64,000 nucleotides of DNA from Prostheceraeus crozeri (GCA_907163375.1 CAJQUW010007962.1:186001-250000); one strand, 5' to 3'; counted from the first letter of the stretch, positions 11,903 to 23,311 are shown. The notes: generated by a model not told the origin, from the sequence alone. Numbers and translations: made by a program.

Positions 11903-12479
11903 CTTGGAGCATAAAAGTTTTGTATGAGTTAGCGCTTTCAAATGAGTTGCGAATCAAATTTCTTTCTGTTTCTAATCAAAAACTTGCGTTTCGCTATGTA
12001 TTAGATCATGTTGTAAGTGATAATTTCGAGCAGTTCATCGGACACACACTGCACTAATGGGCGCAATATTTTTTATGCCCTTAGTGAGAGCATTTTCAAC
12101 TATTTTGCGAAACTGTTTGTAAAAAGATTTTCAGATCCTTCAAAACAAAAAAGAAAATGAACGGAAACCTATCAAACTAAAAAGTGATTTGTTATGTTCT
12201 ATCATCAATACATATGCTTCCATGGATTTTGCTTTATTTAGAGACCAATGCGTGGCTTCTTTACTCGGTCACAGGGATGGTAGATTATATTAACCGCTAT
12301 TAATAATGTTCAGTTAAATACCAACTCTCGTGAAAAAGCGATCGTGACAAGGAGTTGATCATTTCAGTCTACAATGGCGCACAGAAATTTTAGTTTCCTG
12401 TCCATGACTATCATAGTGAAATAGTGTAACATACATGATTGGAATACATTTTAAAATTGTTGAGTGAGAGGCGAGTACT

Positions 12480-13624
12480 AAACGGTGGACAATTATTTTG
12501 AAGAAATTGATGCAAATGATTTGTTTAATTTTGATGAAATTAGTTCTACTAAGCCAAGAACAGCAGCAGCAACCACTCGACATGCGCAGCCGATTACTGA
12601 CAGTTAATTGCAGGAGAATATAACAAGGCAAGTACCAAAGTCCACTATGAATTCCGCCATTTGGGCTCGCAGAACTTTTGACGATTGGCTTATCGAACGA
12701 AACAATCGAATTTTACAATCTGGATCTTTGGACCTATTGTTCCTGTCGCCAGATGGCTTTACCACGTTGGAGACTATAACTTAATGTAATTTGAACAGTG
12801 CCTTACAAAAATTTGTATTTGAAGTGCTTAAAGTTGGCAGCGGTAGGTCGTCTCACTGATCAGAGTCGGTGTACAGTTACTCCTTATAAAATCATGCGTG
12901 ATTGGCGGCCTCTCAATTGTCCTACGAATGGCCTTTTTCTGCAACCTGATTCATATTTCTCAAGCGCACGATGGTACCGCCTCTCTCCTTTGGGACATAA
13001 CTCCCTGAATATGATGTTTCGCGCAATGATGTAAGCTGCTGGTGAGGATGATCATAATTTTAGCAATCAAAGTGGTCGACGAACTACTGTCACGAGAATT
13101 GTTGAAAAACTGGTGAGTGAGTGTATTTTGCTTGAAATCATTTAATGCTTAATCACGATTATAAATGATAAAAGGAATAAAGAGAAACCTTCAAAATAAA
13201 AAAAGTTCAAATAAATGTTTCATCAGGATTATACGCAGAATGACTTTTACGATGATTTTACAAATTATATTTTTCACTATATTCTAATTGGATGAGAAAA
13301 CGGTAATATTTTCATGTAAATAGATATTCGTGATATTATTGCATTGATATTCAATTGCATGTTTATGCAATATCCCATCCTTATGCATGTTGACGCAATA
13401 GGGGAAAGCGGATGAAGTTAGCCACTGAAGTGTTAAGCTGCAACTCCTTAACTGCTTCTTCACAGGTCCATATTTCGACGAGTCATACAAGCAACCTCAC
13501 AATATGTGATGCAAGTTCACCATTTGACGTTGGATCGCTTTGTGCGAGATTGGGTATTACACCGAAAATGATGACAGTTACTCAACCAGATGGGACATCA
13601 GTGCATTTGCAATTTCGAACATGA
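12480..13624 (+). pseudogene. Crypton-type recombinase, copy D, decayed, possibly with an intron
   Basis: Pieces in the order expected for DUF3504/Crypton proteins lie on the plus strand. An N-terminal stretch at about 12630-12780 reads VPKSTMNSAIWARRTFDDW. NGLFLQPDSYF and RWYRLSPLGHNSLNMMFRAMM follow at 12930-13034, then an RRTTVTRIVEKL segment ending near 13112. A GTGAGT donor-like site starts at 13113 and a TTCTTCACAG acceptor-like site ends at 13465. The frame then continues to a stop after a tail (MMTVTQPDGTSVHLQF) that resembles the tail of copy C. Stops between pieces make it non-functional as it stands. The intron is an inference from the two splice-like sites and the C-terminal match. 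Confidence 0.55.
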
Positions 13625-14605
13625 CATAGCTGTGATCCACCACATGATTTGTGATATCTGGAAGTGTCTTCGAGTTTTGATGCCTTGATCATAGCTTTTA
13701 TGTGTCCAATCGCTTTCTTTTCAGCCTCGATTTCTGTGTCTAGTTAATTATCCCTGGCATTATCAGGGCATAGACTTCTAAATTTCTCTGGACAGATAGG
13801 TGAGCAAAATTTGATAATCATTTTCTACATGTTCAGGCCAACCAACAGTTGTGTTACAGAAGATAGAATCCTGTAGCTAATCGAAGGGATAGATGACTAT
13901 TTGATGTGTCTCTTGTGCGATTCAATCTAACGCAAAATACCAAATAAATATGCCGCTGCTGGTTGTCAACCTAAATGCAATGATAGTGTAACACTAATGC
14001 ATTCCTCTGCATAACAAGGAATTCTGAATCTGTATAGTTGCATCGAGTTAGTAGAAAGTATAGTATCCCAACTAAACATTCCGTCTTGTGTGACCTCTGC
14101 TTCCACGAACCTGACGATAATGCTACCACGAAGTACATAGATCATTATCACTTGAAATAATGAAAGTGCAAAGAAGAAAGAATGAAAAAAATGAAAAAGC
14201 GTAATCTAAAGGACAGTGCCATCAAAATTCCTTTATCTGACTAAATTCTCCTCCAAACAACTACAAAGCTGCGATTCGGTAGGGCCACGTTTTTAAGTAC
14301 ATGTCCTGGCAATGGAAGCACATTCGGAAGATTCTTTGGTATGAAGATTTTATCTAAAATCCAAAAGGAAATCTGGGTTTGTGATATCTCAAAGCGATCA
14401 TGGACTAAAGATGGTGAACACAGGTTGAAATATTCCCTTCAGCGTCGTCTGCGAGTGTTCGCATCTGTCACGTAGAGAGAAATCCATTCCAACATGCACA
14501 TATCATGTATCACAAGTTTTCCAAAGTAATCAATTTGATGACTTTTGTGTACTATCTAGATGACCAGTCATTAATAGGAATTCGAAATCGGATTCAGTTA
14601 TGTAA

Positions 14606-14983
14606 TACTTTGGAAAGGCTGACAAAGTTGCTGGTGAAGTCGAAGTCTACGGACGGAAGACAACGCTAGATCCACCCATATCATTCAACATCGTAAGGGA
14701 CAATTTCGGGAGGAAGAGAGAAGCCGCCGATTCCCACATGTATGACTTTAAATGTCCTGAAATCAAGAGGAACAGAAAACGGAGATCCTTCTTATATTTC
14801 AATGAATACAATGATGATGGACTCAATAAGCATTCCCAACCTGAGCAGTCACTTCTGAGGAGGTTGGAACAGATATGGAGCGATCCGACCTGTGATGGAG
14901 ACCCTTCTGAGACCAATGACCAGTACTCGAGAAAGTGCAATCGGATTATTTTTGCTAGTGTTTTGACTGGACACGTCAAATGA
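14606..14983 (+). other. Unrecognised coding-like remnant inside the 13.75-15.94 kb element
   Basis: The frame is open from 14606 to the stop at 14983. It begins FGKADKVAGEVEVYGRKTT and goes on to FNIVRDNFGRKREAADSHMY and RNRKRRSFLYFNEY. The composition looks protein-like and basic in the middle. I do not recognise a family. It lies centrally between the inverted repeats, so it may be part of a transposase gene. Poly-A-rich sequence follows at 15030-15100. Confidence 0.3.
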
Positions 14984-15242
14984 CTGGAGCAAGTTAGTTT
15001 AGCTCCTTGCGTCATCGCACAGAGGAAAAAACTAAAAATATAATAAAAAAATAAAATAAAATAAAATGAAAAAACAATAAAATACAATAAAAACAATTTC
15101 TTTATTGAAGTTTTTTGGACTCTGAGAAATGTTGATGATAGAATATCACGCAGTCAACCACAGAAGATGAAATGGATCCAGGATGTAAATGCTTGCATGC
15201 AAGGACTTCAATATGAATCCTAATAATTGAGATGATGCCAGT

Positions 15243-15686
15243 GGTGCTACTTGCCTCTCACTTCTGAAATGTAAAAAATGTGATTCCTGTTGCGAATGCA
15301 CTGTCAGAAATATTAAGTTGACAATGCTCGACATCCATGAAGCTGCAAAACTTTTGAATAAAATTTATCATGGGAGATCCAAACGCATCTGTGCTGCAGC
15401 CATGCATTCTTTGCTGGAGGCCATTGTATGTGATCAAACTGAATAATTGTCTAAGAAAATAGCTTCTTACTTTAAAAAAATGAAAGGATGGTGCTCATAT
15501 TCTGGTGCTTTATTTCTCTCGGTGACTTTCCCGATTACTTCTTCACAAAATCTTACCGTACATAGGTACATGAATCAGATTTCCGAAATTTCAATGAAGT
15601 ATTTCAACAGTATGTGCAAGAAATTTGTTCATGACATCTCAGATGCCTCATTTCTGAGACGAAAAATCACAAAAATGAGCGAATAA
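15243..15686 (+). other. Unrecognised coding-like remnant, cysteine-containing
   Basis: A stretch containing KCKKCDSCCECTVRNIKL (about 15265-15320) reads on to IHEAAKLLNKIYHGRSKRI. After one stop near 15445 it continues as MSKKIASYFKKMKGW and onward to 15686. The CxxCxxCCxC cluster could be a zinc-binding site. No family is recognised. It lies inside the same inverted-repeat element as the 14606-14983 piece. Confidence 0.25.
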
Positions 15687-16089
15687 CGCGGAGGTCTAGC
15701 GCATGAATTCAACGCATAGCCATGCATTCTCATTCGTCCTTACTCCCAATACTGTGCTTACCTGCACATACTGTGCTTTACCTGCATCGTTCTGACAATA
15801 CGTTCTCTAAAATTTGATAACGCTTGATGACAGTCTATTTGCAATAGTCAAATTTAGGATTGCTGGCCTGAACATGCATGAGGCCAATTTCAACCTATCT
15901 GTCCAGAGAAATGATCAGGGCAAGGGATATTGCGGGATTTAATAAGATTTCTACATAGCAAAAATAATAATAACTGTATATTTAAGAGAACAATGAGCTA
16001 TGACTGATTGTGTAACATAAGTTTAAAGAGTCAGTGTATAAAACAAAAAAGGAATTATAAAAGCCAGAAATGCTCATAGTGAGAACAAT

Positions 16090-18600
16090 TAGGAATCAAA
16101 TTAAAGGATATCTCTGATAGCGGAGTTTGAGTCATGGTGTTTCCCCTCTAACCTCAAAGAGATATTAACACTCTTTATTATAGAAAAGTTAACCTTCCGG
16201 CAAATGTGGCCCATGATGTCACAGTAATTCTCATGAAATTTTTGGGAGAGGAGGTTAGCCAATCTTTTATGGAAAATAGTTGCCATTGGTCCGGTACTTC
16301 CAGTTGTAGTGAAGATAAGTGGCACAAACGAACTTTTTCCAATTTGCAAGATTCGATCTTTGTATTAAGTTTTCTTTTCTTCCTCGTGTTGTTTGAACAA
16401 TTGATTTGAACTTTTATTTTGGTATGTTGTTGAATTAGGATTTGTTACCCTGACATTAAAAAATGTTTTCTCCATCCTTCCCCACAATCCCCTTGCCGAT
16501 ATGTCGAGTCTTGCCCTATCTTCACAGTTTCCGGATTGGATAAAGGCATCTCCTTCCACTGGAATTAGTTCAGGCTCTACAACGACATCTTTGCATATCT
16601 CCCGGAGAAGTTCAGCTTCAGTGTCTCGTAGGATGTTATGTCTTAATGATACAAATCCTCATTTTTTGCAATTTATAGCATGGCATGTATCATTCTTTGA
16701 TCAACAAACACATCTGTTGGGAATGTCCGAAATTATCCAACCATAGCGTAATTGAATGGCGTCTTTAAATTCTTTCTTGTTAAGACAATATCCCAGAGAT
16801 CTTATCGGTAAAGCGGTGAGCCATGCACTTGCACCCTTTTCACTGGCTAATTTCAATGCAACTTTCTGCTTTTCATCACAACTGTTGATGATGTTGTCAA
16901 ATTCTCCTTTGAAAAATTCATCTTTTTCATTTTCGTTTTCGAAGCTTCGATGTCTTTGATGTTAAGATTTTCGTATGTTTCCTCTTGCTTACAAATAAGA
17001 TCAGTTAGTGATGCAGTTATCATCGTAGAGGCTACATATTCTCTATCAGAAGAGACAACAGGATTAGTGATCCCCAATCCTCCAAATCTTGATGGAAGTG
17101 AAAGCATTCTTCCTTCTAAGTCCGATACTGGACGACCTCTGATGGCGGGAATGAACACATTTCTCATGGTATTCTCTAGTGAGATGAAATAATCACTCAC
17201 ATCACCGACAGTTCTCTGAATGAAATTCCACCGATGACAAAGTCCTTTCGTAAAATCCTTGAGCGCTACTTGTGGGTCATCTGCAGCTATCTTAGCCATG
17301 TGCTCCACATCTGCTACCCATTTTTCTATTTTCTGTTTAACATTGATGGATTTGTAGAGATCATCTCCAAGTGCAGCTCCCAGATACCTTCCCCCAGATT
17401 TCATGATTTTTAGGTCGAATCCACTGAAAATCTGTTTTGCTTGTTCGATGTCTGTGCCATCCTTTAACAGAAGAACAGTTTTCAGTTGATTGGGAAAGTA
17501 TCCATACAATGGTCCACGTTGAAGTTAATGTTCCAACCATTTTTTGATATCTTTTAACTTGCCGAGACAACAACTGTCATCAGCATACCAAATCTGCTTT
17601 GTGTTCCCATCAGTAGAGTTTTTTGCCAATTCTTTCACTAATGGTGACATACCCAACGCATAAAATGGCATAGCACATGGATCGCCCTGTGTGCAACCTT
17701 CTTCCAATGTAATATAAATATAATTGACGTCCGAAGTATTCATTGTTTTGAAGAAGAGTTTCGCTGGAGTTTGATAGGTATCAAATAAGTAAGTAAGAAA
17801 CGCTGGGCAAATTGTTTTCATGTTATTTAGAGCAGCTTCACGATTCAAACAATTGAAGGCATTGGTAGCATCTACCATGAGAACTGCTTCTGTATTTGAA
17901 TCACAAAATAACTTTTCTGTGGAATGAATTGATGCCTCAATTCCCGAAGGAATACCTGTACAGCTCTGCAAAGGTCCGCTCGCTTCTTGAATATCGCTTT
18001 TCAAAGTCCACGTAATTAATTTGCCTATTATTCTTCGTAGAATTTCCCCAATTCCAATTGGTCGGATGCCTGGATTTTTATCGAGGGCAATCAATCGACA
18101 AGCTTGATATTCTGTGAGAAAACTAGGACAAATTTGTTCAGTGCAAAGCCTCTTTGTCACATCTACTACTGCTTGAAATAAATTGACTGAAGAAAAGCCA
18201 AATAATTTTGAGCAGAGTAAAGTCCGCCAACAATCAGCATCTACCTGAGTAGGTCCTCCGGATCCCTGCACCCTTTTTGCGGCATTTTGAACCATGGTAA
18301 CATCTATCTCCTCGAAGATAACTAATTCTGATTTTTCTTATCATAACAGTCCACCAGTGCATCTTTGATGGATTCCTTTCCTTTCAAAGGTCCCCAATTG
18401 ATTACGGGAAGTGTTGTTTCATTTGATGATACTTCATCGAAAGTTGATCCTCGACTGTTTTCAGAATTTGAGCTTAATTTACTCTGATAGTTATCTTCAT
18501 AATGTTTACGGGACTGTTCTAAGACTTCGTCGATCGTTTCTTCTAGATGAGATAAAAATATATTTGTATCCGAATTCATTGTCATACGGATTAATATACG
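16090..18600 (-). pseudogene. Retroelement polyprotein: reverse transcriptase, zinc finger and PD-(D/E)XK-like nuclease
   Basis: Read from 18585 down. After a poorly conserved N-terminus, a block GGPTQVDADCWR leads into reverse transcriptase. Motifs in order are RLIALDKNPGIRPIGIGE, LMVDATNAFNCLNREAAL (motif A), EEGCTQGDPCAMPFYALG (motif B), QIWYADDS (catalytic YADD) and YGYFPNQLKT. After a thumb-like region, other frames give a CxC...CHAINC...RHN zinc-finger-like block near 16640-16700. RARLDISARGLWGR with FFNVRVTNPN follows near 16440-16520. That is the place of a restriction-like nuclease as in early-branching LINEs, although one expected aspartate reads N. The C-terminus ends near 16100 (FVPLIFTTTGSTGPM). 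I count two in-frame stops within domains and at least one frameshift. The clade is not assigned. Confidence 0.68.
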
Positions 18601-18639
18601 CCTAGAGAAACAACTTAATTAAATAGTCCAGATAAAAAA

Positions 18640-19376
18640 TTCCAATAATTATTTCCAGAATTGTCTGCTTTCAGAATTACAAACTGCAAGAGCCATAGAG
18701 CTATTCAACCGTCCATCCACAAGCCAAGTCGAATAGCAAAAATACATAGCGAGATAAACTGGCGTAGTTTAAATATATCGTACATATATATATATTTTTT
18801 TCAAACGTTGAAGACCAGCATGTTCTTTAGAAATAAAGATATTATTCCCTCCGACTTGAAATCAAAATGCACGTATTCGTACACCTGTGGACAATGTGAA
18901 TATGTCTATATCGGGGAGACTTCTAGACATTTTATTACTCGGATCTCAGAGCACATGAAGGGGTACCCAGTACCCACTGAAATATCAGTTCATCCACACG
19001 CGCTAGAGAGAAAGAATTTTAAAGTCATTGCGTGCACCAACAATCACAAGATTCTCGAATCGATTCTGATTAAAAGCAATAATAATTTGCTGAACAATAG
19101 AGACGGTTCCTTTCCACTTATGCTAAATCTATAGCTATGTCATTGGATTCAAACTACGTCATTTCATGTATGTCCTTTTTCTGTTTCATCTTTACATTGC
19201 CATCTGACGCCATTTTAACAGTGTTCATTTCATTTCATCTCATATAAAAATGATTTTACCTTGTTTTACATCAATCCATTGACAAAGGAGACTGTAACGC
19301 TCTGAAACGCGTTTGGATAAAAGCAAATTATCACAAGATTGCTTTTCTTTGAAATGAATATGTGGCCGTATCATGG

Positions 19377-19378
<2 letters not shown>
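18640..19378 (+). pseudogene. Penelope-like element 3' fragment: GIY-YIG nuclease and terminal region
   Basis: Only the last part of the PLE protein is present. SKCTYSYTCGQCEYVYIGET with HFITRISEH at about 18860-18960 is a GIY-YIG nuclease, and a short tail ends at 19134. The reverse transcriptase is absent, so the copy is strongly 5'-truncated. The untranslated end that follows carries a hammerhead-like fold (19274-19318) and stops at a (TA)n tract. It is a different family from the neighbouring PLEs. Confidence 0.75.
19274..19318 (+). ncRNA. Hammerhead-like ribozyme motif in a PLE 3' end (U3-A8 variant)
   Basis: Stem I is ATCCA (19274-19278) with TGGAT (19314-19318). The core reads UUGACAA instead of CUGANGA. 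A weak stem II of about 18 nt follows, then GAAAC, a minimal stem III (AC, loop GC, GU) and a U before the predicted cleavage point. This is the compact layout reported for PLE hammerheads. The C3-to-U and G8-to-A changes are complementary to each other. Confidence 0.5.

Positions 19379-19412
<34 letters not shown>
19379..19412. repeat. (TA)n microsatellite at a PLE 3' end
   Basis: A pure TA run lies directly after the PLE terminal region. Similar runs border the other PLEs in the window. Confidence 0.95.
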
Positions 19413-19415
<3 letters not shown>

Positions 19416-19844
19416 TGTAAGTAGTAGTTTTCTTCGACACATGGTTTTGTTCGATAATAAGATATCATGGATTTTAGGCATTTGTTCGACAGTGGTTTTG
19501 TTCGACAGCGGTTTTGTTCGACACATGTCCATAACGTATGTGTATCCTTTATAAACTAATAATGGATTTCCTTTACTGGAACGTATAATTTCCATTTCAT
19601 TTTCCTTGTCTGACATTATGATCGTCCTTCTATAGCAGGATAACTAATTCAAATAAATGCCTGTGATAGATTATTTCATAGAAGTCAAATTCCAGCTGCG
19701 TCTATGACAGCAACTAAAATTTCGTATTATACTCGTTGACAAAATTTTTGAAACATTTGCTTCTTTAACTTCTTTCTTTTTGACTGGTATATATACATGT
19801 ATGTATGATACCTTGATAATTTAGTCACAATCTCCACCAAGTCG

Positions 19845-20870
19845 CTAGCACAGAAAAACAACGCATGTAGCAGATTCAACTTTAATAGCGAGTGTGCCCC
19901 CTCTAGCTCCAATACATTCAGTAATCCGAGATGGCATGGATTCACAAAGTTTCTGAATGAAGGATGTTTCAAGGAGAAGCCACTGCTCTATCAGTCTTTC
20001 AGAGACAATCTTCAGGGACACTGGTGGAAGTGAATAGCGGTCTCTCACTCGCCGCCCAAGCACGTCCCAGACTTCTTCAATGGGTGACAAGTCAGGTGAG
20101 CGTGCAGGCCAGTCAAGGGTTTGAATGTTCAATCTCCTAACATGACAGCCAAGGAGCGATGTGGTCTTGCGTTGTCGTCTTGGAAGACGAGATCCTCCTC
20201 CCTGACCACTGGGGCAACAACAGGAAGCACAATTTCATTGAGATACCCCTCTCCAGTCAACGTGCCTTTGATGATGACTGCTGTCGTTCGTCCGCCATGC
20301 CAAATGCCACCCCACAGCATAACACCTCCACCACCATATGTCGTGTTCTTTAATACAGCATGGGGTAAAGCGTTCACCTGGAAGACGATGCACTCTGACA
20401 CGACCGTCATTGAAATCCAGAGTGAATCTCGATTCATCGGTCCACAAGACTTTCTGCCAGTGATGGTCATTCCATGAGCGATGGGCATCACACCAGGTAA
20501 CTCGTCTTCTGCGGTGCTCAAAACTCATGGAATCAGGACAGCTGGTCGTCGCGATTGAATTCCAGCTTCTCGCAATCTTCGGTAAGCCGTTCGAACGCTA
20601 CAGTCTATATTTGAGGCACTCTTCCAGTGTACGACTAGCTTTGGGACTGACACAAATCTATTCCTCTTTGCAGCTAAAACTAGACGTGCGTCTGCCCTTC
20701 CTGCAGACTTTCTTGGTCGACCAGATCCCTGCTTCTTTTTAACATCTTTTGCTTTCCATCGACACCACCACCTCCAAACAACGACTCTCGATAGTTGCAG
20801 CTCTTCGGCAACACTCGCACAACTTCTACCACAATGAATCATTCCAATAGCCATACCTCTGGTAAACTGA
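19845..20870 (-). pseudogene. Tc1-type DD34E transposase, outer element, frameshifted
   Basis: Segments in order from 20854 down: a helix-turn-helix start (MAIGMIHCGRSCASVAEELQ, VVVWRWWCRWKA), GSGRPRKSAGRADARLVLAA and CSVRTAYRRLREAGIQSRRP. The catalytic region follows, with VLWTDESRFTLDFNDGRVRV (first Asp), FQDDNARPHRSL (second Asp) and SPDLSPIEEVWD (Glu). It ends in ESMPSRITECIGARGG. These pieces sit in three frames, so at least two shifts are present. The closest relative in the window is the transposase at 54192-55214. Confidence 0.83.
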
Positions 20871-21024
20871 TCGTGTGCCGTTTTATTTTACAAAGGCTGG
20901 ATTTCAGTACACGTTTATGTTCAATTTGTAAAAGCAATTGTGACAGTTGTATCGATATCAAAATTTGAAATTTGACCACCATAGATCTTTCTCCATTCTC
21001 TAATGTGTTGAATGGTAATACATA

Positions 21025-22849
21025 CAGTACCTGTCATAAGTTTGGAAACCCCGTGTCCCAAGTCAGTGATTTTATGAAATTCATACTGCATTCGCTCGAA
21101 TCCTAATTTTTTTGTCAAAATTATCTCACTCCACAGTAATAACCATAGAAATGGATGTTTCCCTCCTCTGCTTGTCTAGAGGAGACATGACGAAATGCCA
21201 GTGGCACCATGGAAGACTAGCAAGGCGGGTCATTCTACGAAGCAAAATTCATTGTTGAGATTGAAAAATGAGAGTAGATGTGGACTGGGAAAGCTGTAGA
21301 TTCCGCTAGGACTGTCCGATTCCAATTATTCCAGGTGGGACATGAAAATTCAGATTTTCGTCTACAATTCATCTCGGGTATTTGACCAAATTTGACCGTG
21401 ATCGGTTACAATTAGGTGTGCGCTTGAAGCCTGCTATTGTCATAGGCTGTTGCGTTTCCACTGATTGCAAAATATATGCTTGGAATGTCTCCTAGATAAC
21501 AGAGATTCTATGGTAATAGCAGTCAATGATTTTAATGATTATCAGATATCTAGGCTGTCAATCCCATTCGAGCTTACTGCATTGTCGTCGTCATAGCGAT
21601 AGCATATATAGCTTACTAATACGGGTGTATGTTCTAAGTATCAGTGACGAGTCATCTCATTTTCATTTCTGCATTGCAATGGGATCAGGAAAACAACTAA
21701 CTGACGCACAGAGAGGCGCGATTGTGGAGCTGAAAAGAGCAGGACTCAGCCACAACATGATTTGCATACAGCTGAAAGTTTCAAAATCAGCTGTATCAAA
21801 GATTTTGAAACGATACAACATGGAAGGAAATTTCTCAGTTCGTAGCCGTTGCGGTCGACCTCCAGGGTATCCAAACATACAAAGAGACGAATGAAGAAGG
21901 TCATATCGGCAGATCCTTTCCTAACTTCTAATGATCTCATCCGAGAAGTATCTCCTCTACGGTGTGTGTCTACGGAAACAGTTTCTCGTGTTTTGCGGAA
22001 AGACTTTAACTTATGGGCTCGCAAAGTTCAGCGAAAACCTCTAATGACGAAAGCCCATTTGCAGAAATGGAAAGAATTTTGCATACGAACAAAGGATTGG
22101 ACAGCTAACGATTGGGGTCACATCATGTGGTCAGATGAGTCTAACTTTTATTTGTTTCATCAATCAAGGTGGCGTGTCCGAAGACCAAAACAATCTGATC
22201 CGTCCGATCATCGGTTTACCCAACCGACGGTGAAGCATCCTCCGCACGTGATGGTATGGGTTGTTTTTCCGCCACTGGAAGAGGAGGTTTGGCTATCTTA
22301 CCTCAGAATGTCAATATGGATTCATCAAGATATTTAGAAACTCTAAGCGTCTCATCTCCTTCCGTTCATGACGATCCGAGACGCAAGCATTTTCATGCAA
22401 GACGGCGAACCGTGCCATAGATCAAAGAAAGTCACAGAATGGCTTGAAAATCATGCTATCCAGACTCTGAAGTGGCCACCGAATTCACCCGACCTAAATC
22501 CCATTGAAAATTTATGGTGCATAATGAAAAGAAAAATCAACAAATTGAAGATAACCTCCATCATGCAGTTGAAACAATTGCAATAATTGATCTGTGGACC
22601 CAACAAACGAATCCAATGTTGTGCAACAGACTTGTGGCATCAATGCCTTCAAGAATTCAAGCAGTGATGAAGAATAAGTACTATCCATCAAAATACTGAT
22701 GTAAGTAGCCTGCCACGATAATATAATATAATAAAGACATTCATAGTCACTTCAGAAATGCATGTAAATTTTGGATTACTTTGTAAAGTTATGATTCAAC
22801 AAAATTATTGCTTTCGTGTATGGGGTTTCCAAACTTATGACAGGTACTG
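21025..22849 (+). mobile_element. Nested Tc1-type transposon of a second family
   Basis: The inverted termini read CAGTACCTGTCATAAGTTTG from both ends, with about 28 bp matching (GGAAACCCC follows). A TA lies on each side (21023-21024 and 22850-22851). The same host sequence without insertion, ATACATAGAAAGCG, is present in the sister element near 55332-55345. This confirms a TA duplication and the exact ends. The element is 1825 bp, with about 650 bp of non-coding sequence before its gene. Confidence 0.93.
21679..22699 (+). pseudogene. Tc1-type DD34E transposase, nested element, frameshifted
   Basis: The start is ATG 21679 (MGSGKQLTDAQRGAIVELKR). A helix-turn-helix follows (MICIQLKVSKSAVSKILKRY) with a GR-rich hinge. 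After a shift near 21890 the frame reads FLTSNDLIREVSPLRCVSTE and then HIMWSDESNFYLF, with the first catalytic Asp. Another shift near 22265 falls in the VMVW region. FMQDGEPCHRSKK holds the second Asp and NSPDLNPIENLW the Glu, with 34 residues between them. The end is SRIQAVMKNKYYPSKY. It is distinct from the outer element's transposase. Confidence 0.83.
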
Positions 22850-23308
22850 TAGAAAGCGAGATATTGCATCATACCTGAGAAAAAAATGAAACAAACTTCA
22901 ATTCAAGCCAATGATAGTTTGTTTCATTAATTACGCTCGTATGTCAATGAGTATATTATTACTAAAATACAATGACAACCAATATGGCAACATACGTAAT
23001 ACATAATAGTAATATGACAGAATCATTGCTTGATGCATATCATGGATTAAAAATAATTTGGTCAAAGAAACTAAGGTCCATGATATTTTAATCATTACAT
23101 AATGCAGATATCCTGTTTTTTTCATGGAAATCCTTGCTCTATGCCATGTATTATCTATGCTGACATAAAAGCATGTTGTGACTTATTTCTATTGCTATAT
23201 TGACCCGTCACAGTTCTATATCAATTTAATCAGGGATGTCTATGAATGCTATGATATAGAACTTGGTATACGCAAGAAAATAATAAGCTTATTATATACA
23301 TTGTACAT

Positions 23309-23311
<3 letters not shown>

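Larger units (their letters stand above)
8740..12170 (+). pseudogene. P-element/THAP9-like transposase remnant, split by a hAT insertion (9448-11902)
   Basis: The C-terminal half of a P/THAP9-type transposase is readable. The clearest stretch is at 8840-9115: KGLTHETFTANIQTC, YVLLGQIQSDCIESRFGWM, RQLSGTNYFIS and QLLES. That block is the usual P-family C-terminal signature. A later stretch (9190-9447), in changing frames, gives a GIIYYVS-like segment followed by RRHRCMSCKELLV and a FCAFAW end. The hAT element interrupts it here. After 11903 the frame resumes as KVLYELALSNELRIKFLSV, then QKLAFRYVLDHVV. Several frame changes mark it as decayed. No THAP zinc finger or catalytic core was found upstream, where the 7116-8667 element lies. 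Confidence 0.72.
13752..15935. mobile_element. Unclassified inverted-repeat element, about 2.2 kb
   Basis: AAATTTCTCTGGACAGATAG at about 13780 recurs inverted at about 15892-15912. CATGTTCAGGCCA at about 13828 recurs inverted at 15863-15875, in the matching inside position. The arms are imperfect over about 80-90 bp. Two protein-like stretches lie between (14606-14983 and 15243-15686). It is probably an old DNA transposon. Exact termini, target duplication and superfamily could not be fixed. Confidence 0.45.
19732..22951 (-). mobile_element. Tc1-type transposon (1.39 kb) carrying a nested Tc1 insertion
   Basis: The termini are CTCGTTGACA at 19732 and, inverted, CTCATTGACATA ending at 22951, each flanked by TA. 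Removing the 21025-22849 insertion and one TA leaves about 1.39 kb. That is close to the sister copy at 54040-55428 (1389 bp), which shares its termini (CTCxxTGACA) and transposase. The transposase runs on the minus strand at the left. The insertion hit the 5' non-coding part. Confidence 0.88.

Noticed and set aside
20121-20477. Plus-strand frames across the Tc1 transposases (also 54235-54958)
   Set aside because: They are shadows of the minus-strand transposase frames, which carry the catalytic motifs.
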